A stretch of 64,000 nt of DNA from Litoreibacter ascidiaceicola (GTDB lineage: Bacteria; Pseudomonadota; Alphaproteobacteria; Rhodobacterales; Rhodobacteraceae). Shown in pieces: positions 17,738 to 27,195 of this stretch (positions are counted from its first letter, which is position 1; each line of letters begins with the position of its first letter). The stretch lies in assembly GCF_900129235.1 (NCBI RefSeq), contig NZ_FQUV01000008.1:62001-126000 (forward strand). Direction: 5' to 3'. Under the pieces are notes generated by a model. It was not told where the DNA came from and searched no databases. It saw only the letters and a list, made by a program, of their open reading frames with translations. Both the position numbers and the translations under genes were made by a program.

Positions 17738-17760
17738 GGGCCAGCTTGTGCCAGCCCATG
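17735..17760 (-). promoter_or_regulatory. Inverted repeat covering the DUF1643 start codon
   Basis: On the minus strand CATGGGC and GCCCATG form a perfect 7-bp stem around a 12-base loop, and the final ATG is the start codon of the DUF1643 gene. If it forms in the mRNA it would mask the start codon. Confidence 0.35.
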
Positions 17761-17769
17761 GGCTTCGGT

Positions 17770-18255
17770 TCAAGCCTCGTGCTGTTGGCTGAAAGGTCCG
17801 CGCTCAATCACATAGACGGCGACGAGCGCGTAGACGATATGACCCCAGAACGCGACCCATGTGATGCCGGTAAAGCCCAGGAACGGCGGGTTGCCCGCGA
17901 TAAGATGCGCGACGAAATACAACGCGAAGACCCACAAGCCGATGCCGTAGGCAGTGGCGGTAATGGCCCAATGCAGGTTCGGAATGACCTTGCGCTGGAT
18001 CGGGCGGGCGACCAGCAGGTAGCCAAGGGTGTAGACAAACATACCGGTCAGGATGTGCATGATGTCGCCGGCACCTTTCGGTATGTCCCCGAAGATGGTT
18101 TTGAGTGTCGCGGTGGCGAGGCCCACCGGCGCGAGTTTGGCGAAACCGAAGGCGGGTGACAGGCCTTGGCCAAACAGATCGAACGCGACGGTGGCAAGGC
18201 CTCCTGCCAAAAGGACGGTCCAGACTTGGCGGGAAAGATGGGTTTGAGTGATCAT
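17770..18255 (-). CDS. Small integral membrane protein, function unknown
   Basis: The 161-residue protein has four likely membrane segments (about residues 12-32, 63-85, 95-122 and 130-152) and no recognised enzymatic motif. I chose ATG at 18255, which has GGAGC a suitable distance upstream; a longer in-frame extension lacks support. It is upstream of the DUF1643 gene on the same strand and may be in an operon with it. I do not recognise a named family; it may belong to a conserved alphaproteobacterial membrane-protein family. Confidence 0.75.
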   Translation of the reverse strand: MITQTHLSRQVWTVLLAGGLATVAFDLFGQGLSPAFGFAKLAPVGLATATLKTIFGDIPKGAGDIMHILTGMFVYTLGYLLVARPIQRKVIPNLHWAITATAYGIGLWVFALYFVAHLIAGNPPFLGFTGITWVAFWGHIVYALVAVYVIERGPFSQQHEA

Positions 18256-18430
18256 CGGATGCTCCAGAAATGCTGTGTTGCAGTGTTTCTGAGCGATTTG
18301 TGCGTCTGTGAACAGATACCTCACGAAATCGCGCAATCTGCGCGGACGGGTCGTGAGTTTTGTTACAGTTCCGGCAAATTATCCGAAACAATGCCCCACA
18401 TCCGCGTGAGCGGCAGGGCAATTGTTACAA

Positions 18431-19339
18431 TCAGTTGGTGTTGAATACCCGCGAGGGATGCAATTCACCCGCCTTGAAGCGCCCCACGGCGACGGCTTGA
18501 CCGTTCAGCGAGGCCCACGCCTCGTCGCCGTATTGCACACCTGTGCCGATCACCATGCCGGGGTTGCCGTTGCGCAGCTTCACAGCACCACTTTCGGTGG
18601 TGGGCAGTTCTGGCAGGTCTACAAGGCCGATTTCAATCGGGCCGAGAAACTCCATAATCGCGTCGGTTTTGGCAACAGCGTCGAGTTCTTCCAGAGTGAC
18701 GCCATCCTCAACGTCAAACGGGCCAGACCATGTGCGGCGCAACTCGCGAACATGGCCGAAGCAGCCAAGCGCTTCGCCCAAGTCCCGCGCAATGGAACGT
18801 ACGTAGCCGCCCTTGCCGCAGACCATTTCTAGCGTGACATGGTCAGGGTCCGAACGCTCCACAAGCACAAGGCTTTCGACAAAAAGAGGGCGGGCGGTGA
18901 GCTCGACTTCCTCGCCGTCTCGGGCAAGCTTGTAGGCGCGCTGCCCGTCAATTTTAACGGCTGAAAACTTTGGCGGGACCTGCATGATGTCACCTGTTAA
19001 AGCAGGCAAGGCAGCTTCGATTTCTTCATCGGATGGTCTTGTTTCACTTTCTGACAAGACCTCGCCTTCCGCGTCGTCGGTATTGGTCGATTGCCCCAAA
19101 CGCACCGTAAAGCGATAAGCTTTCATGGCGTCGGTTACAAAAGGCACCGTTTTGGTGGCTTCGCCCAGAGCCACAGCCAGTACACCAGTCGCATCAGGGT
19201 CCAGCGTGCCTGCGTGGCCCGCCTTTTTGGCGTCGAACGCCCAGCGCACCTTGTTCACCACCGAGGTGGAGGTGATCCCTGCGGGTTTGTCGATGACGAC
19301 CCATCCGGAAATATCGCGGCCTTTTTTGCGGCGTCCCAT
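18431..19339 (-). CDS. truB: tRNA pseudouridine-55 synthase
   Basis: The 302-residue protein has the TruB hallmarks: [16 protein letters not shown] (18-33) and [14 protein letters not shown] (41-54), with catalytic Asp47, followed by the [10 protein letters not shown] and [14 protein letters not shown] segments. It makes pseudouridine 55 in the T-loop of tRNAs. ATG at 19339 has a GGAG site upstream. It is the last gene of a minus-strand run rbfA, NAGPA-like gene, truB. In many bacteria rpsO follows truB directly; here it is about 4 kb further on. Confidence 0.97.
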   Translation of the reverse strand: MGRRKKGRDISGWVVIDKPAGITSTSVVNKVRWAFDAKKAGHAGTLDPDATGVLAVALGEATKTVPFVTDAMKAYRFTVRLGQSTNTDDAEGEVLSESETRPSDEEIEAALPALTGDIMQVPPKFSAVKIDGQRAYKLARDGEEVELTARPLFVESLVLVERSDPDHVTLEMVCGKGGYVRSIARDLGEALGCFGHVRELRRTWSGPFDVEDGVTLEELDAVAKTDAIMEFLGPIEIGLVDLPELPTTESGAVKLRNGNPGMVIGTGVQYGDEAWASLNGQAVAVGRFKAGELHPSRVFNTN

Positions 19340-19399
19340 GGTGCGCTCCTGCGTAGTGAAGGGTCGGGTGCTATTGCGGGTGACGGCGGGCGTCAATGT

Positions 19400-20134
19400 C
19401 TATTGCGACGGCAAGGCCTGTCCGATGATCGGGCCCATCAGAGGCCCCGCGTCAGAACGGCCAAGCTCTGCCGAGAACAAGCGCGACACCGAGCCGTCCA
19501 GAAACAGCGCATTGGGGCTGTCGAGTTCATCTCGGAACAACGTAGCCATGTCGTGAAACCGCACGAACCCGTTGGAAATAACAAAATGCGACCGCCCCTG
19601 CGTGTCGACGCCCACCCCGTTACGGCGCTTCTTGGAGGTGCTGTCGGTGGTGAACTTGGGATGCAGCTTGCCGTCGATCACGAACATTGGACCAGACTGC
19701 GTGGCGATACGACAAGTCGGCGTGTTCTCTGCGTAAGCGCGGCTTTCGATCACCTTCGCCGTTTGCCCTTCGACACAAAATACCCCGTTCGGCAGCAGTC
19801 CGAAATTGCCTGGACCTTCGCGTGTCACCAAACGGGCCTGTTCCTTGTAGTCGGAAATAAACAACCCCACTGCACGGCGATCCTCGTGGAACATGCCGCC
19901 GTTCATGGCGAAAGTCAGTGTCTTGCCTTGCTCGCCCAGAAGCTCTTGCAGGCTGAAGAACTCTCCGATGACGAGGTCATTATTGTCTTTCAGCCAAAGC
20001 TCCAACGTGGTGGGGTTATCAACGGTGCAGACCGTATAGCTGTCGCCTAGATGCGTTAAATCGCGACAGCCATCGGCCAGCGCGGGGGATGCCAAGAGGC
20101 AGACCAGAGTGGCGTATTTAATCTTCGCCAGCAT
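19400..20134 (-). CDS. Phosphodiester glycosidase family (NAGPA/DUF2233) exported protein
   Basis: The 244-residue protein starts with a signal peptide ([15 protein letters not shown] before an ADGC junction) and has the NAGPA-domain motifs: TFAMNGGMF in the first half, GPMFVIDGKLHP, RRNGVGVD, and FLDGSVS toward the end. The domain is related to the mammalian enzyme that uncovers mannose-6-phosphate; bacterial members act on phosphodiester-linked sugars in envelope polymers, but the substrate here is unknown. The start overlaps rbfA by 17 bases and truB follows after 60 bases, so it is embedded in a ribosome/tRNA maturation operon. Confidence 0.88.
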   Translation of the reverse strand: MLAKIKYATLVCLLASPALADGCRDLTHLGDSYTVCTVDNPTTLELWLKDNNDLVIGEFFSLQELLGEQGKTLTFAMNGGMFHEDRRAVGLFISDYKEQARLVTREGPGNFGLLPNGVFCVEGQTAKVIESRAYAENTPTCRIATQSGPMFVIDGKLHPKFTTDSTSKKRRNGVGVDTQGRSHFVISNGFVRFHDMATLFRDELDSPNALFLDGSVSRLFSAELGRSDAGPLMGPIIGQALPSQ

Positions 20135-20534
20135 CGTCGTCTTTAGCCAGATCGCGACGAACGGCCTCGCTGGCGAACAGGCGGTTGGTTTCTTCGATGC
20201 GGTCAAACGTGTCATCAAGCATGAAGCGAATGTCGGGCGAGTGCTTTACGGACATTTGCTTGGTAATGACATGGCGGATTTCACCCTTGTTGCGGGCAAG
20301 CGCTTGCAATGCTTCCTCCTTGTCCTTGCCACCTAGCGGTAAAACAAAGGCCGTGGCGATGCGCAGGTCAGGTGTGACGCGCACTTCGCTGACTGTGATC
20401 GACATGCGGTTCAGGTCCGGATCGTGGATTTCCCCACGGTTCAGAACTTCCGACAGTGTACGCCGAATAAGCTCGCCCACACGAAGTTGACGTTGCGATG
20501 GACCCGCGCCCGCGAATTTTGATTTCTTAGCCAT
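20118..20534 (-). CDS. rbfA: Ribosome-binding factor A
   Basis: The 138-residue protein matches Rbf[19 protein letters not shown] near the start, an [23 protein letters not shown]-type core and a [22 protein letters not shown]-terminal segment. RbfA binds the 30S subunit and helps the final maturation of 16S rRNA. ATG at 20534 begins the family sequence (MAKKSKF). It is the first gene visible of the minus-strand group with truB; dapB is divergent 79 bases away. Upstream nusA/infB are not here, so the usual cluster has been split. Confidence 0.96.
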   Translation of the reverse strand: MAKKSKFAGAGPSQRQLRVGELIRRTLSEVLNRGEIHDPDLNRMSITVSEVRVTPDLRIATAFVLPLGGKDKEEALQALARNKGEIRHVITKQMSVKHSPDIRFMLDDTFDRIEETNRLFASEAVRRDLAKDDDAGED

Positions 20535-20613
20535 GGTCCCGCACTTAAGCCCCTTGCCAGTCCCTTGCAACAGGTCCTACACCCTTCGGGCTATAGTATA
20601 TGAGGGTTACACT

Positions 20614-21414
20614 ATGACAGGCATCGTGATTACCGGAGCATCCGGCCGCATGGGGCAAATGCTGATCGAGACCGTAAAGGTCTCGGAGCATGCGCATCTT
20701 GTTGGTGTAACCGAACGTGAAGGCCACCCTTGGGTCGGCCAGGATTTGGGCTTGGCGATGGGGCAGGCCAAGATGGGCGTGCCCGTGGTGTCCGATGCCA
20801 TCGAGGTTGTCAAAGACGCACAAGCCATCATCGATTTCACCACGCCCGCTGCGACCGTTGCTATGGCCGAACTAGCCGCACAGGCCCGCGCGGTGCATGT
20901 GATTGGGACTACCGGACTTAGCGACGATGACCTCGCCAAGATCAAAGCCGCCGCCCGCCACGCGCCGATTGTGCGCGCTGGCAACATGAGTCTTGGGGTG
21001 AACCTGTTGGTGCAGCTGACCAAAAAGGTCGCGGCGGCGTTGGACGAGGATTACGACATCGAAGTCGTCGAGGCCCATCACCGCTACAAGGTCGACGCGC
21101 CGTCTGGCACCGCCCTGATGCTGGGCGAGGCCGCCGCCGAGGGGCGCGGTGTTGAACTGGCTGACGTCAAAGACAGCGGCCGCGACGGCATCACCGGCGC
21201 GCGCAAACGCGGTGACATCGGCTTTGCTGCGATCCGCGGTGGAGACGTTGTGGGAGAGCACGACGTGATCTTCGCAGCCGACGGCGAACGCATCGTGCTG
21301 CGCCACCTCGCCACCGACCGCGCGGTCTTCGCACGCGGCGCGCTGAAGGCCGCACTCTGGGGGCAGGGCAAAGGTCCGGGTGAATACGATATGCTGGACG
21401 TGCTGGGGCTTTAG
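20614..21414 (+). CDS. dapB: 4-hydroxy-tetrahydrodipicolinate reductase
   Basis: The 266-residue protein has an N-terminal NAD(P)H-binding GASGRMGQ loop (residues 8-15) and the DapB signature [15 protein letters not shown] (153-166), with catalytic His155/His156 and Lys159. It reduces HTPA (the condensation product of pyruvate and aspartate semialdehyde) in lysine and diaminopimelate synthesis. ATG at 20614 has GAGGG seven bases upstream. It stands alone between divergent rbfA and the convergent ankyrin gene. Confidence 0.97.
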   Translation: MTGIVITGASGRMGQMLIETVKVSEHAHLVGVTEREGHPWVGQDLGLAMGQAKMGVPVVSDAIEVVKDAQAIIDFTTPAATVAMAELAAQARAVHVIGTTGLSDDDLAKIKAAARHAPIVRAGNMSLGVNLLVQLTKKVAAALDEDYDIEVVEAHHRYKVDAPSGTALMLGEAAAEGRGVELADVKDSGRDGITGARKRGDIGFAAIRGGDVVGEHDVIFAADGERIVLRHLATDRAVFARGALKAALWGQGKGPGEYDMLDVLGL

Positions 21415-21473
21415 AGAGGCCGCTTTACGGGACAAAGTTAGCCTTCGCGGCAGACGTGAATTTTTCGAAAGCC

Positions 21474-22127
21474 TCAAACCTTTGAGCGAATTAGGCGTTC
21501 CGCATTGAGCTCTCCAAATGCCTCTGCCAGTTCCGCAGCCGCGATCAAATGACTCACCTCAATTGTTGGCCCAATTCGGAAGATTGCCTCTAGAAACTCC
21601 ATTTTTCCCTCTGACGCAGACATGAGCAGGGCCGTCATATGATCTAAATCGCCGCCTGATTTCGAAGCGGAAGCCCCTTGTTTCAGCAATGCCTCAAAAA
21701 CTTCAAGCTGTCGCTCCTGCGCGGCCCAGACGATTGGTGGTCGATTTCCCACGACGCCATCAATCAGAGCCCCCTTTGAAAGAAGATAACTGACGGCTTC
21801 CAAATTTCCTTGCATCGCAGCGTAGTCTAGTGCGCTGTAATCATTAGGGCGAGGTTCCAAGCTGGCACCAATACTTAGCAGCCAGTCGCAAACTGCGAAG
21901 TGCCCATGATCTAATGCAATTTCGAAAGCGTCTAACCTATCAGGTGCTAAAAATAGTGCGTCTAAACCCCAAGCACTTAACCTCTCTAAGGCATGTAAAT
22001 CGCCATGCATCGCAGCATAGTGTACAGCTATCCATCCCTCCTCATCCGGCTTAAGGAAGTGCTTAAAGAATCTTGGCAAATCGCCCTTCTTGGCAAATTC
22101 ATAGAGCTGGGAATGAGTATAGGTCAT
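21474..22127 (-). CDS. Ankyrin-repeat protein
   Basis: The 217-residue protein is made mostly of about five ankyrin repeats of about 33 residues; GWIAVHYAAMHGDLHALERL (about 30-50), DYSALDYAAMQGNLEAVSYLLSKGA (about 96-120) and the ERQLEVFEALLKQGA segment are clear helix pairs. No signal peptide, membrane segment or catalytic domain is seen, so it is probably a cytoplasmic protein-binding scaffold. Its codon choice and base composition look more AT-rich than the flanking dapB and rsmB genes, which could mean lateral transfer. No partner gene is adjacent, and its binding target is unknown. Confidence 0.85.
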   Translation of the reverse strand: MTYTHSQLYEFAKKGDLPRFFKHFLKPDEEGWIAVHYAAMHGDLHALERLSAWGLDALFLAPDRLDAFEIALDHGHFAVCDWLLSIGASLEPRPNDYSALDYAAMQGNLEAVSYLLSKGALIDGVVGNRPPIVWAAQERQLEVFEALLKQGASASKSGGDLDHMTALLMSASEGKMEFLEAIFRIGPTIEVSHLIAAAELAEAFGELNAERLIRSKV

Positions 22128-22236
22128 CAGTGTCCTGCTACGAGTTTTTCGTCAGTGCCATCAGGCTCTTGAGGTTAGGGCGCTTAGGGCGACGACTGCA
22201 ATCATTTACAGTTACTTAGGACTCAAAATGGTCTCC

Positions 22237-22410
22237 TCAGAAATCGACCGCAATCCCCTTACGTTCCCAATCGCCGTAGCGCACAGGCTCTGGCCCGTCG
22301 CGACCACCCAGCTCGTTGGGTAGCTCCAGATCACCTTTGGCCTTCTTGCGCGCAGCGGCCTCTTCCAATGCGCGAAGGGCCTCTGGGGGCAGGTCTTGTT
22401 TATCTGTCAT
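22237..22410 (-). CDS. DUF1674 protein (SdhAF4-like)
   Basis: The 57-residue protein ends with the diagnostic DUF1674 sequence GGRDGPEPVRYGDWERKG followed by IAVDF. Eukaryotic members (SdhAF4/Sdh8) bind the flavoprotein subunit of succinate dehydrogenase during assembly; alphaproteobacterial homologues are presumed to act similarly. ATG at 22410 is the start consistent with family length. It is divergent from rsmB, 60 bases away. Confidence 0.88.
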   Translation of the reverse strand: MTDKQDLPPEALRALEEAAARKKAKGDLELPNELGGRDGPEPVRYGDWERKGIAVDF

Positions 22411-22470
22411 GTCCCGCGTCCTTGTTCCGGTCCTGCACTTGATATACGGCCCATGGGCAAGGAGACAAGT

Positions 22471-23763
22471 ATGACGCAAGACCACACCCAACCTTCTGGA
22501 CTTCATGCCCGCCGTGCAGCGGTACAACTGCTTCGGGGCGTGCTGGAGGAAAAAGAACAGCTTTCCGTTCTGCTGGGCAGTGGTGTGTTGGACCGGTTGG
22601 AACCCGCCGATCGCGCGCGCGCTCAGCGTCTGGCGACGACGACCTTACGGGAGTTGGGGCGGGCCGATGTGGTGATCTCGCAGTTCGTCGAGAAGATGCC
22701 GCCCGAAGTGGCGCTGAACATCCTGCGCCTCGCGGTGGTGGAGCTATGTGTCGAGGGCGAAGCACCGCACGGTGTCGTGGACAGTGCGGTGAACTTGATG
22801 AAACGCTCCGGCCGTTCGCCGCGCATGGCGGGACTGGCGAACGCAGTGTTGCGCAAAGTCGCGACCGAAGGGCCACAGATGTGGCCGGATATTCCGCCTT
22901 CGCGCATGCCCAAATGGCTGCGCCCACGCGTAGTCCATTTGTTCGATGAAGCGACGGCGCAGGCCATTGAAGCCGCCCATCTCGCTGGGGCGCCCTTGGA
23001 TATTACCCTGCGCGACGAGGATAAGGCCGAGCATTGGGCCGAGCAGTTGGGTGCCGAGCTGCTGCCGACCAGGTCTTTGCGCATCGACCGCTCGGTCCAA
23101 GTGACCGAGCTTCCGGGCTTCGCAGAGGGCGCATGGTGGATTCAGGATGCCGCAGCGGCCATTGCTGCACGTATGCTGAATGCCCAAAAGGGCGAGGTTG
23201 TGCTGGACATGTGTGCCGCACCCGGTGGCAAGACGATGCAACTGGCGGCGACCGGTGCGGACGTGACCGCGCTGGATATTTCGCCCGAGCGGATGGCGTG
23301 GGTGGAAGAAAACCTTCAACGCACTGGACTGACCGCCAAGCTGGTGATTGAAGACGCGCTGAACGCGCCTGACGATGTGCTTTACGACGCGATCCTTTTG
23401 GACGCGCCTTGCTCGGCCACTGGCACCATCCGCCGTCATCCTGATTTGCCCTATGCCAAGGACGGCACGCAACTGAACGAGCTGTTCGCGCTGCAATCCG
23501 ATATGATCGACACGGCAGTGAGCCTGTTGAAACCCGGTGGGCGTTTGGTCTTTTGCACCTGCTCCTTGCTGTTTGACGAGGGCGAGCGTCAGGCCAAAAC
23601 CGCGATGGCACGGCATGGTTTGACCGAAATCGAGCCGGACTTGAAGGGCATTGAGCCGGAATGGCGCAGCCGTGTCGGCGGCTTGCGACTGTCGCCCAGC
23701 TATTGGGCGGACCGTGGCGGAATGGACGGCTTTTTCATGATTGCGCTGCGCAAACCTGAATAA
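22471..23763 (+). CDS. rsmB: RsmB/NOP-family 16S rRNA (cytosine-C5) methyltransferase
   Basis: The 430-residue protein has an N-terminal NusB-like RNA-binding domain (about 10-140) and a SAM-dependent methyltransferase domain with DMCAAPGGKTMQLA, DAPCSATGTIRRHPD and the catalytic CTCSLLFDEGE motif. RsmB methylates C967 of 16S rRNA. ATG at 22471 follows an AAGGAGA site. It begins a long plus-strand series of closely spaced genes reaching to rmuC; the heparinase-like gene starts 65 bases later. Confidence 0.93.
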   Translation: MTQDHTQPSGLHARRAAVQLLRGVLEEKEQLSVLLGSGVLDRLEPADRARAQRLATTTLRELGRADVVISQFVEKMPPEVALNILRLAVVELCVEGEAPHGVVDSAVNLMKRSGRSPRMAGLANAVLRKVATEGPQMWPDIPPSRMPKWLRPRVVHLFDEATAQAIEAAHLAGAPLDITLRDEDKAEHWAEQLGAELLPTRSLRIDRSVQVTELPGFAEGAWWIQDAAAAIAARMLNAQKGEVVLDMCAAPGGKTMQLAATGADVTALDISPERMAWVEENLQRTGLTAKLVIEDALNAPDDVLYDAILLDAPCSATGTIRRHPDLPYAKDGTQLNELFALQSDMIDTAVSLLKPGGRLVFCTCSLLFDEGERQAKTAMARHGLTEIEPDLKGIEPEWRSRVGGLRLSPSYWADRGGMDGFFMIALRKPE

Positions 23764-23828
23764 TCGGTGACAGGCCCGCCTTGCCCGCGTAGAATCGCGG
23801 CAAAAGAAGCAGGCGAAAAGTCGGTGAT

Positions 23829-25577
23829 ATGAGCATTGAGGCCAAAGTCGCGCCATCCATCGGGGTGGAACGCAGCATTACGTTTATGGACAAGGTGCAT
23901 GCACGGCTGAGCGCCATGCGGGCGCAGGCGACGGGCTTTGTCTCGCAACCTGAGCCGCGCACGATTGGATCATTTGCCAAAGGCAAACAGCTCGCCGCCG
24001 GAAATTTCCAGTTTGGTGGTCATTTGGTACAGGCAGAAGGGCGGTCCCTTTGGGAAATAACGCCTCCAGATGCCATGTACGAAGCAGAGCTCAACGGCTT
24101 CACCTGGCTCGACGACCTGGCCTCGGTCGGGGATCGGGACTCGCGGCTTTTGGCGCAGGCGTGGGTGCACGAGTGGATCGAACGCTTCGGTCGCGGGCGC
24201 GGCTTGGGCTGGTCGCCGGATCTTACAGGGCGCCGTCTGATCCGATGGATCAACCACGCGCTGTTCTTGATGAATGGCCAGACACCCGAAGCCAACGACC
24301 GATATTACAAATCACTGGCGCATCAGACAGCCTATTTAGGACGACGTTGGTCGGTTGCCTCGCGCGGGTTGCCGCGCTTTGAGGCTTTGACCGGCCTGTT
24401 ATACGCATCCCTTAGCCTCGGCGGGATGGAACGGTATGCGACGCCGTCAACCAATGCGCTGGCGCGCGAATGTGCCGATCAGATTGACGCCGAAGGCGGT
24501 ATCCCAACGCGAAATCCCGAAGAACTTTTGGAGGTTTTCACTCTCCTGACATGGGCCGCCGCCGCATTGACAGAAGCAGGCCGGATGCCACTACCTGCGC
24601 ATTTGGCCGCTATCAAGCGCATGGCCCCGACGCTTCGGGCATTGCGCCACGCTGATGGCGGCTTGGCGCGTTTTCATGGTGGCGGTCGGGGTTTGGAGGG
24701 GCGTTTAGACCATGCCTTGGCCTACTCCGGCGTTAAGGCGGCCCAATTGGATGGGCTTGCCATGGGCTACGCGCGCCTGTCAGGTGGGCGCACGACAGTG
24801 ATTGCCGATGTCAGCGCGCCACCGGCACGAAATGCGTCACGGGTCGCACATGCCAGCACCTTGGCGTTCGAGCTGACGTCTGGCCGTCGTGCATTGATTG
24901 TGAATTGCGGGTCCGGTGCGCCGTTCGGTGCGGAATGGCGCAGGGCTGGTCGCGCCACACCTTCTCATTCGACCTTATCTATAGACGGCGTGTCATCGGC
25001 CAAGTTGATTGCAGAGCCACAAGGTGAATTTCTGACATCCGGCCCGACGAAAGTCACCGAGCAACGCAATGTTGGAAGCGATGCCACCGAAATCATCGCG
25101 AGCCATAACAGCTATTGCGTGGAATATGGTTTGACCCATGTCCGGAAAATGGAAGTCAGTCTGGATGGGCGCCGGGTTACAGGTGAGGATACTCTGGCGG
25201 CTTTGACCGACCCTGATCGGGTCCGGTTCGAAGCGCATATGGACAAAATTTCACTGCAGGGCGTGCCGTATTCGGTCCGGTTCCATTTACATCCGGAGGT
25301 AGATGCCTCTCTGGATATGGGAGGGACGGCTATCTCACTGGCACTGAAAAGTGGTGAAGTTTGGGTGTTCAGGCCGTCATTCGCGGCGAAAATGACGATT
25401 GAACCCAGCGTTTATCTGGAAAAAGGGCGATTAAAGCCACGTGCGTCCAAACAGATCGTTTTATCCTCCCGCGTGATGGAGTATGCGAGCCAGGTCAGTT
25501 GGTCTTTGGCTAAAGCGCAGGACACTCCGTCTTACTTGCGCGACGTGGACGAGGACCTTGAGCTGGCGTTGAAATGA
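23829..25577 (+). CDS. Heparinase II/III family protein
   Basis: The 582-residue protein has an N-terminal alpha-helical toroid-like half (about residues 60-300) and a C-terminal heparinase II/III beta-sandwich half (about 310-570), a two-part layout shared with alginate and heparin lyases. No signal peptide is evident, so it is probably not a secreted lyase for environmental polysaccharide. Family members cleave uronic-acid polysaccharides or act in exopolysaccharide metabolism; the substrate is unknown. It sits between rsmB and purH in the same direction, 29 bases before purH. Confidence 0.85.
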   Translation: MSIEAKVAPSIGVERSITFMDKVHARLSAMRAQATGFVSQPEPRTIGSFAKGKQLAAGNFQFGGHLVQAEGRSLWEITPPDAMYEAELNGFTWLDDLASVGDRDSRLLAQAWVHEWIERFGRGRGLGWSPDLTGRRLIRWINHALFLMNGQTPEANDRYYKSLAHQTAYLGRRWSVASRGLPRFEALTGLLYASLSLGGMERYATPSTNALARECADQIDAEGGIPTRNPEELLEVFTLLTWAAAALTEAGRMPLPAHLAAIKRMAPTLRALRHADGGLARFHGGGRGLEGRLDHALAYSGVKAAQLDGLAMGYARLSGGRTTVIADVSAPPARNASRVAHASTLAFELTSGRRALIVNCGSGAPFGAEWRRAGRATPSHSTLSIDGVSSAKLIAEPQGEFLTSGPTKVTEQRNVGSDATEIIASHNSYCVEYGLTHVRKMEVSLDGRRVTGEDTLAALTDPDRVRFEAHMDKISLQGVPYSVRFHLHPEVDASLDMGGTAISLALKSGEVWVFRPSFAAKMTIEPSVYLEKGRLKPRASKQIVLSSRVMEYASQVSWSLAKAQDTPSYLRDVDEDLELALK

Positions 25578-25606
25578 CCTCTGCTGCTTGAGCCTTAAGG
25601 ACTGCT

Positions 25607-27193
25607 ATGACCGATCTCGTACCCGTGCGCCGCGCGCTGCTTTCTGTATCCGATAAATCCGGCCTGATTGATTTCGCCCGTGCCTTGGCGGGCCACGGTG
25701 TTGAGTTGCTTTCAACGGGCGGCACTGCCGCCGCGATCCGTGACGCGGGGCTGGATGTGAAAGACGTGTCCGAAGTGACCGGATTCCCCGAGATGATGGA
25801 TGGTCGCGTGAAAACTCTGCATCCGATTGTTCATGGTGGTTTGCTGGCATTGCGCGATAACGAAGGTCATGTCGGCTCGATGACGGAGCATGGCATCGGT
25901 GCAATCGACCTGCTTGTGGTGAATCTGTATCCGTTCGAAGAAACCGTCGCCAAGGGCGCCGATTATGCGACCTGCATCGAGAATATCGACATTGGCGGAC
26001 CAGCGATGCTGCGCTCTGCCGCGAAGAACCACCAGTTTGTGAACGTCGTGACGGATGTGCAGGATTACGAAGCGGTTCTGGCCGAGATGATGGCGCAAGA
26101 CGGCGCCACCTCCTACGCCTTCCGCCAGCGTCTGGCGCTCACCGCGTATTCGCGCACGGCGGCCTATGACACGGCGGTGTCCGGCTGGATGGCGGGCGCG
26201 TTGGGTGAAACACCGCGCCGCAAGTCCTTTGCAGGCACTCTGGCTCAAACCCTGCGATATGGCGAAAACCCGCATCAGCAGGCGGCGTTCTACACGGATG
26301 GTTCTGCCCGCCCCGGCGTTGCGACCGCGCAGCAGCATCAGGGCAAAGAGCTTTCCTACAACAACATCAACGATACTGACGCCGCGTTTGAGCTGGTCGC
26401 CGAGTTCGACCCCAAGGACGGCCCTGCGGTTGCCATTATCAAACACGCCAACCCATGTGGCGTGGCCCGCGGCGCGACTGTCGCGGAAGCCTACAACAAG
26501 GCCTTCGAATGCGATCAGACGTCGGCCTTTGGTGGTATCATTGCAGTGAACCAGCCGCTTGACGGGGCGACTGCCGAAGCGATTAGCGGCATCTTTACCG
26601 AGGTGGTGATTGCCCCCGGCGCGGATGATGATGCACGTGCGATTTTCGCCAAGAAGAAGAACCTGCGTTTGCTGACGACGGACGGTTTGCCTGATCCAGT
26701 CGCCGCAGCGCTGACCGTGCGCCAAGTGTCCGGCGGATTGTTGGTGCAAGACAAAGACAACGGCCGCATTCTGGCGGGCGACCTGAAGGTTGTGACCAAA
26801 CGCGCACCTTCCGAGCAGGAACTTGCCGACATGCTGTTCGCATGGCGCGTGGCGAAACATGTGAAGTCCAACGCGATCGTCTACGTCAAGGATGGCGCGA
26901 CCGTGGGTATCGGCGCAGGGCAAATGAGCCGCGTGGATAGCTCCCGCATCGCGGCGCGCAAGGCGCAAGACGTGGCGGAGTTGTTGAAACTGCCTGAACC
27001 ACGCACAATCGGGTCCGCAGTGGCCTCCGACGCGTTCTTTCCTTTCGCGGATGGTTTGCAAACCGCAGCCGAAGCAGGGGCGACCGCGCTAATCCAGCCC
27101 GGCGGTTCCATGCGGGATGATGAAGTGATCGCAGCTGCTGACGAGCTTGGCCTTGCGATGGTCTTCACCGGCATGCGTCATTTCCGGCACTGA
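25607..27193 (+). CDS. purH: Bifunctional AICAR formyltransferase/IMP cyclohydrolase
   Basis: The 528-residue protein is full-length PurH. The N-terminal IMP cyclohydrolase half has [27 protein letters not shown] and [15 protein letters not shown]; the formyltransferase half has the KHANPCGVA and AFGGIIAVN segments and ends [17 protein letters not shown] ... FTGMRHFRH. It performs the last two steps of IMP synthesis. ATG at 25607 follows AAGGA. The next gene, lspA, starts two bases after its stop. Confidence 0.98.
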   Translation: MTDLVPVRRALLSVSDKSGLIDFARALAGHGVELLSTGGTAAAIRDAGLDVKDVSEVTGFPEMMDGRVKTLHPIVHGGLLALRDNEGHVGSMTEHGIGAIDLLVVNLYPFEETVAKGADYATCIENIDIGGPAMLRSAAKNHQFVNVVTDVQDYEAVLAEMMAQDGATSYAFRQRLALTAYSRTAAYDTAVSGWMAGALGETPRRKSFAGTLAQTLRYGENPHQQAAFYTDGSARPGVATAQQHQGKELSYNNINDTDAAFELVAEFDPKDGPAVAIIKHANPCGVARGATVAEAYNKAFECDQTSAFGGIIAVNQPLDGATAEAISGIFTEVVIAPGADDDARAIFAKKKNLRLLTTDGLPDPVAAALTVRQVSGGLLVQDKDNGRILAGDLKVVTKRAPSEQELADMLFAWRVAKHVKSNAIVYVKDGATVGIGAGQMSRVDSSRIAARKAQDVAELLKLPEPRTIGSAVASDAFFPFADGLQTAAEAGATALIQPGGSMRDDEVIAAADELGLAMVFTGMRHFRH

Positions 27194-27195
27194 TC

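Noticed and set aside
25712-27061. 449-codon open frame on the minus strand opposite purH
   Set aside because: Antisense shadow of purH with no recognisable domain and no ribosome-binding site.
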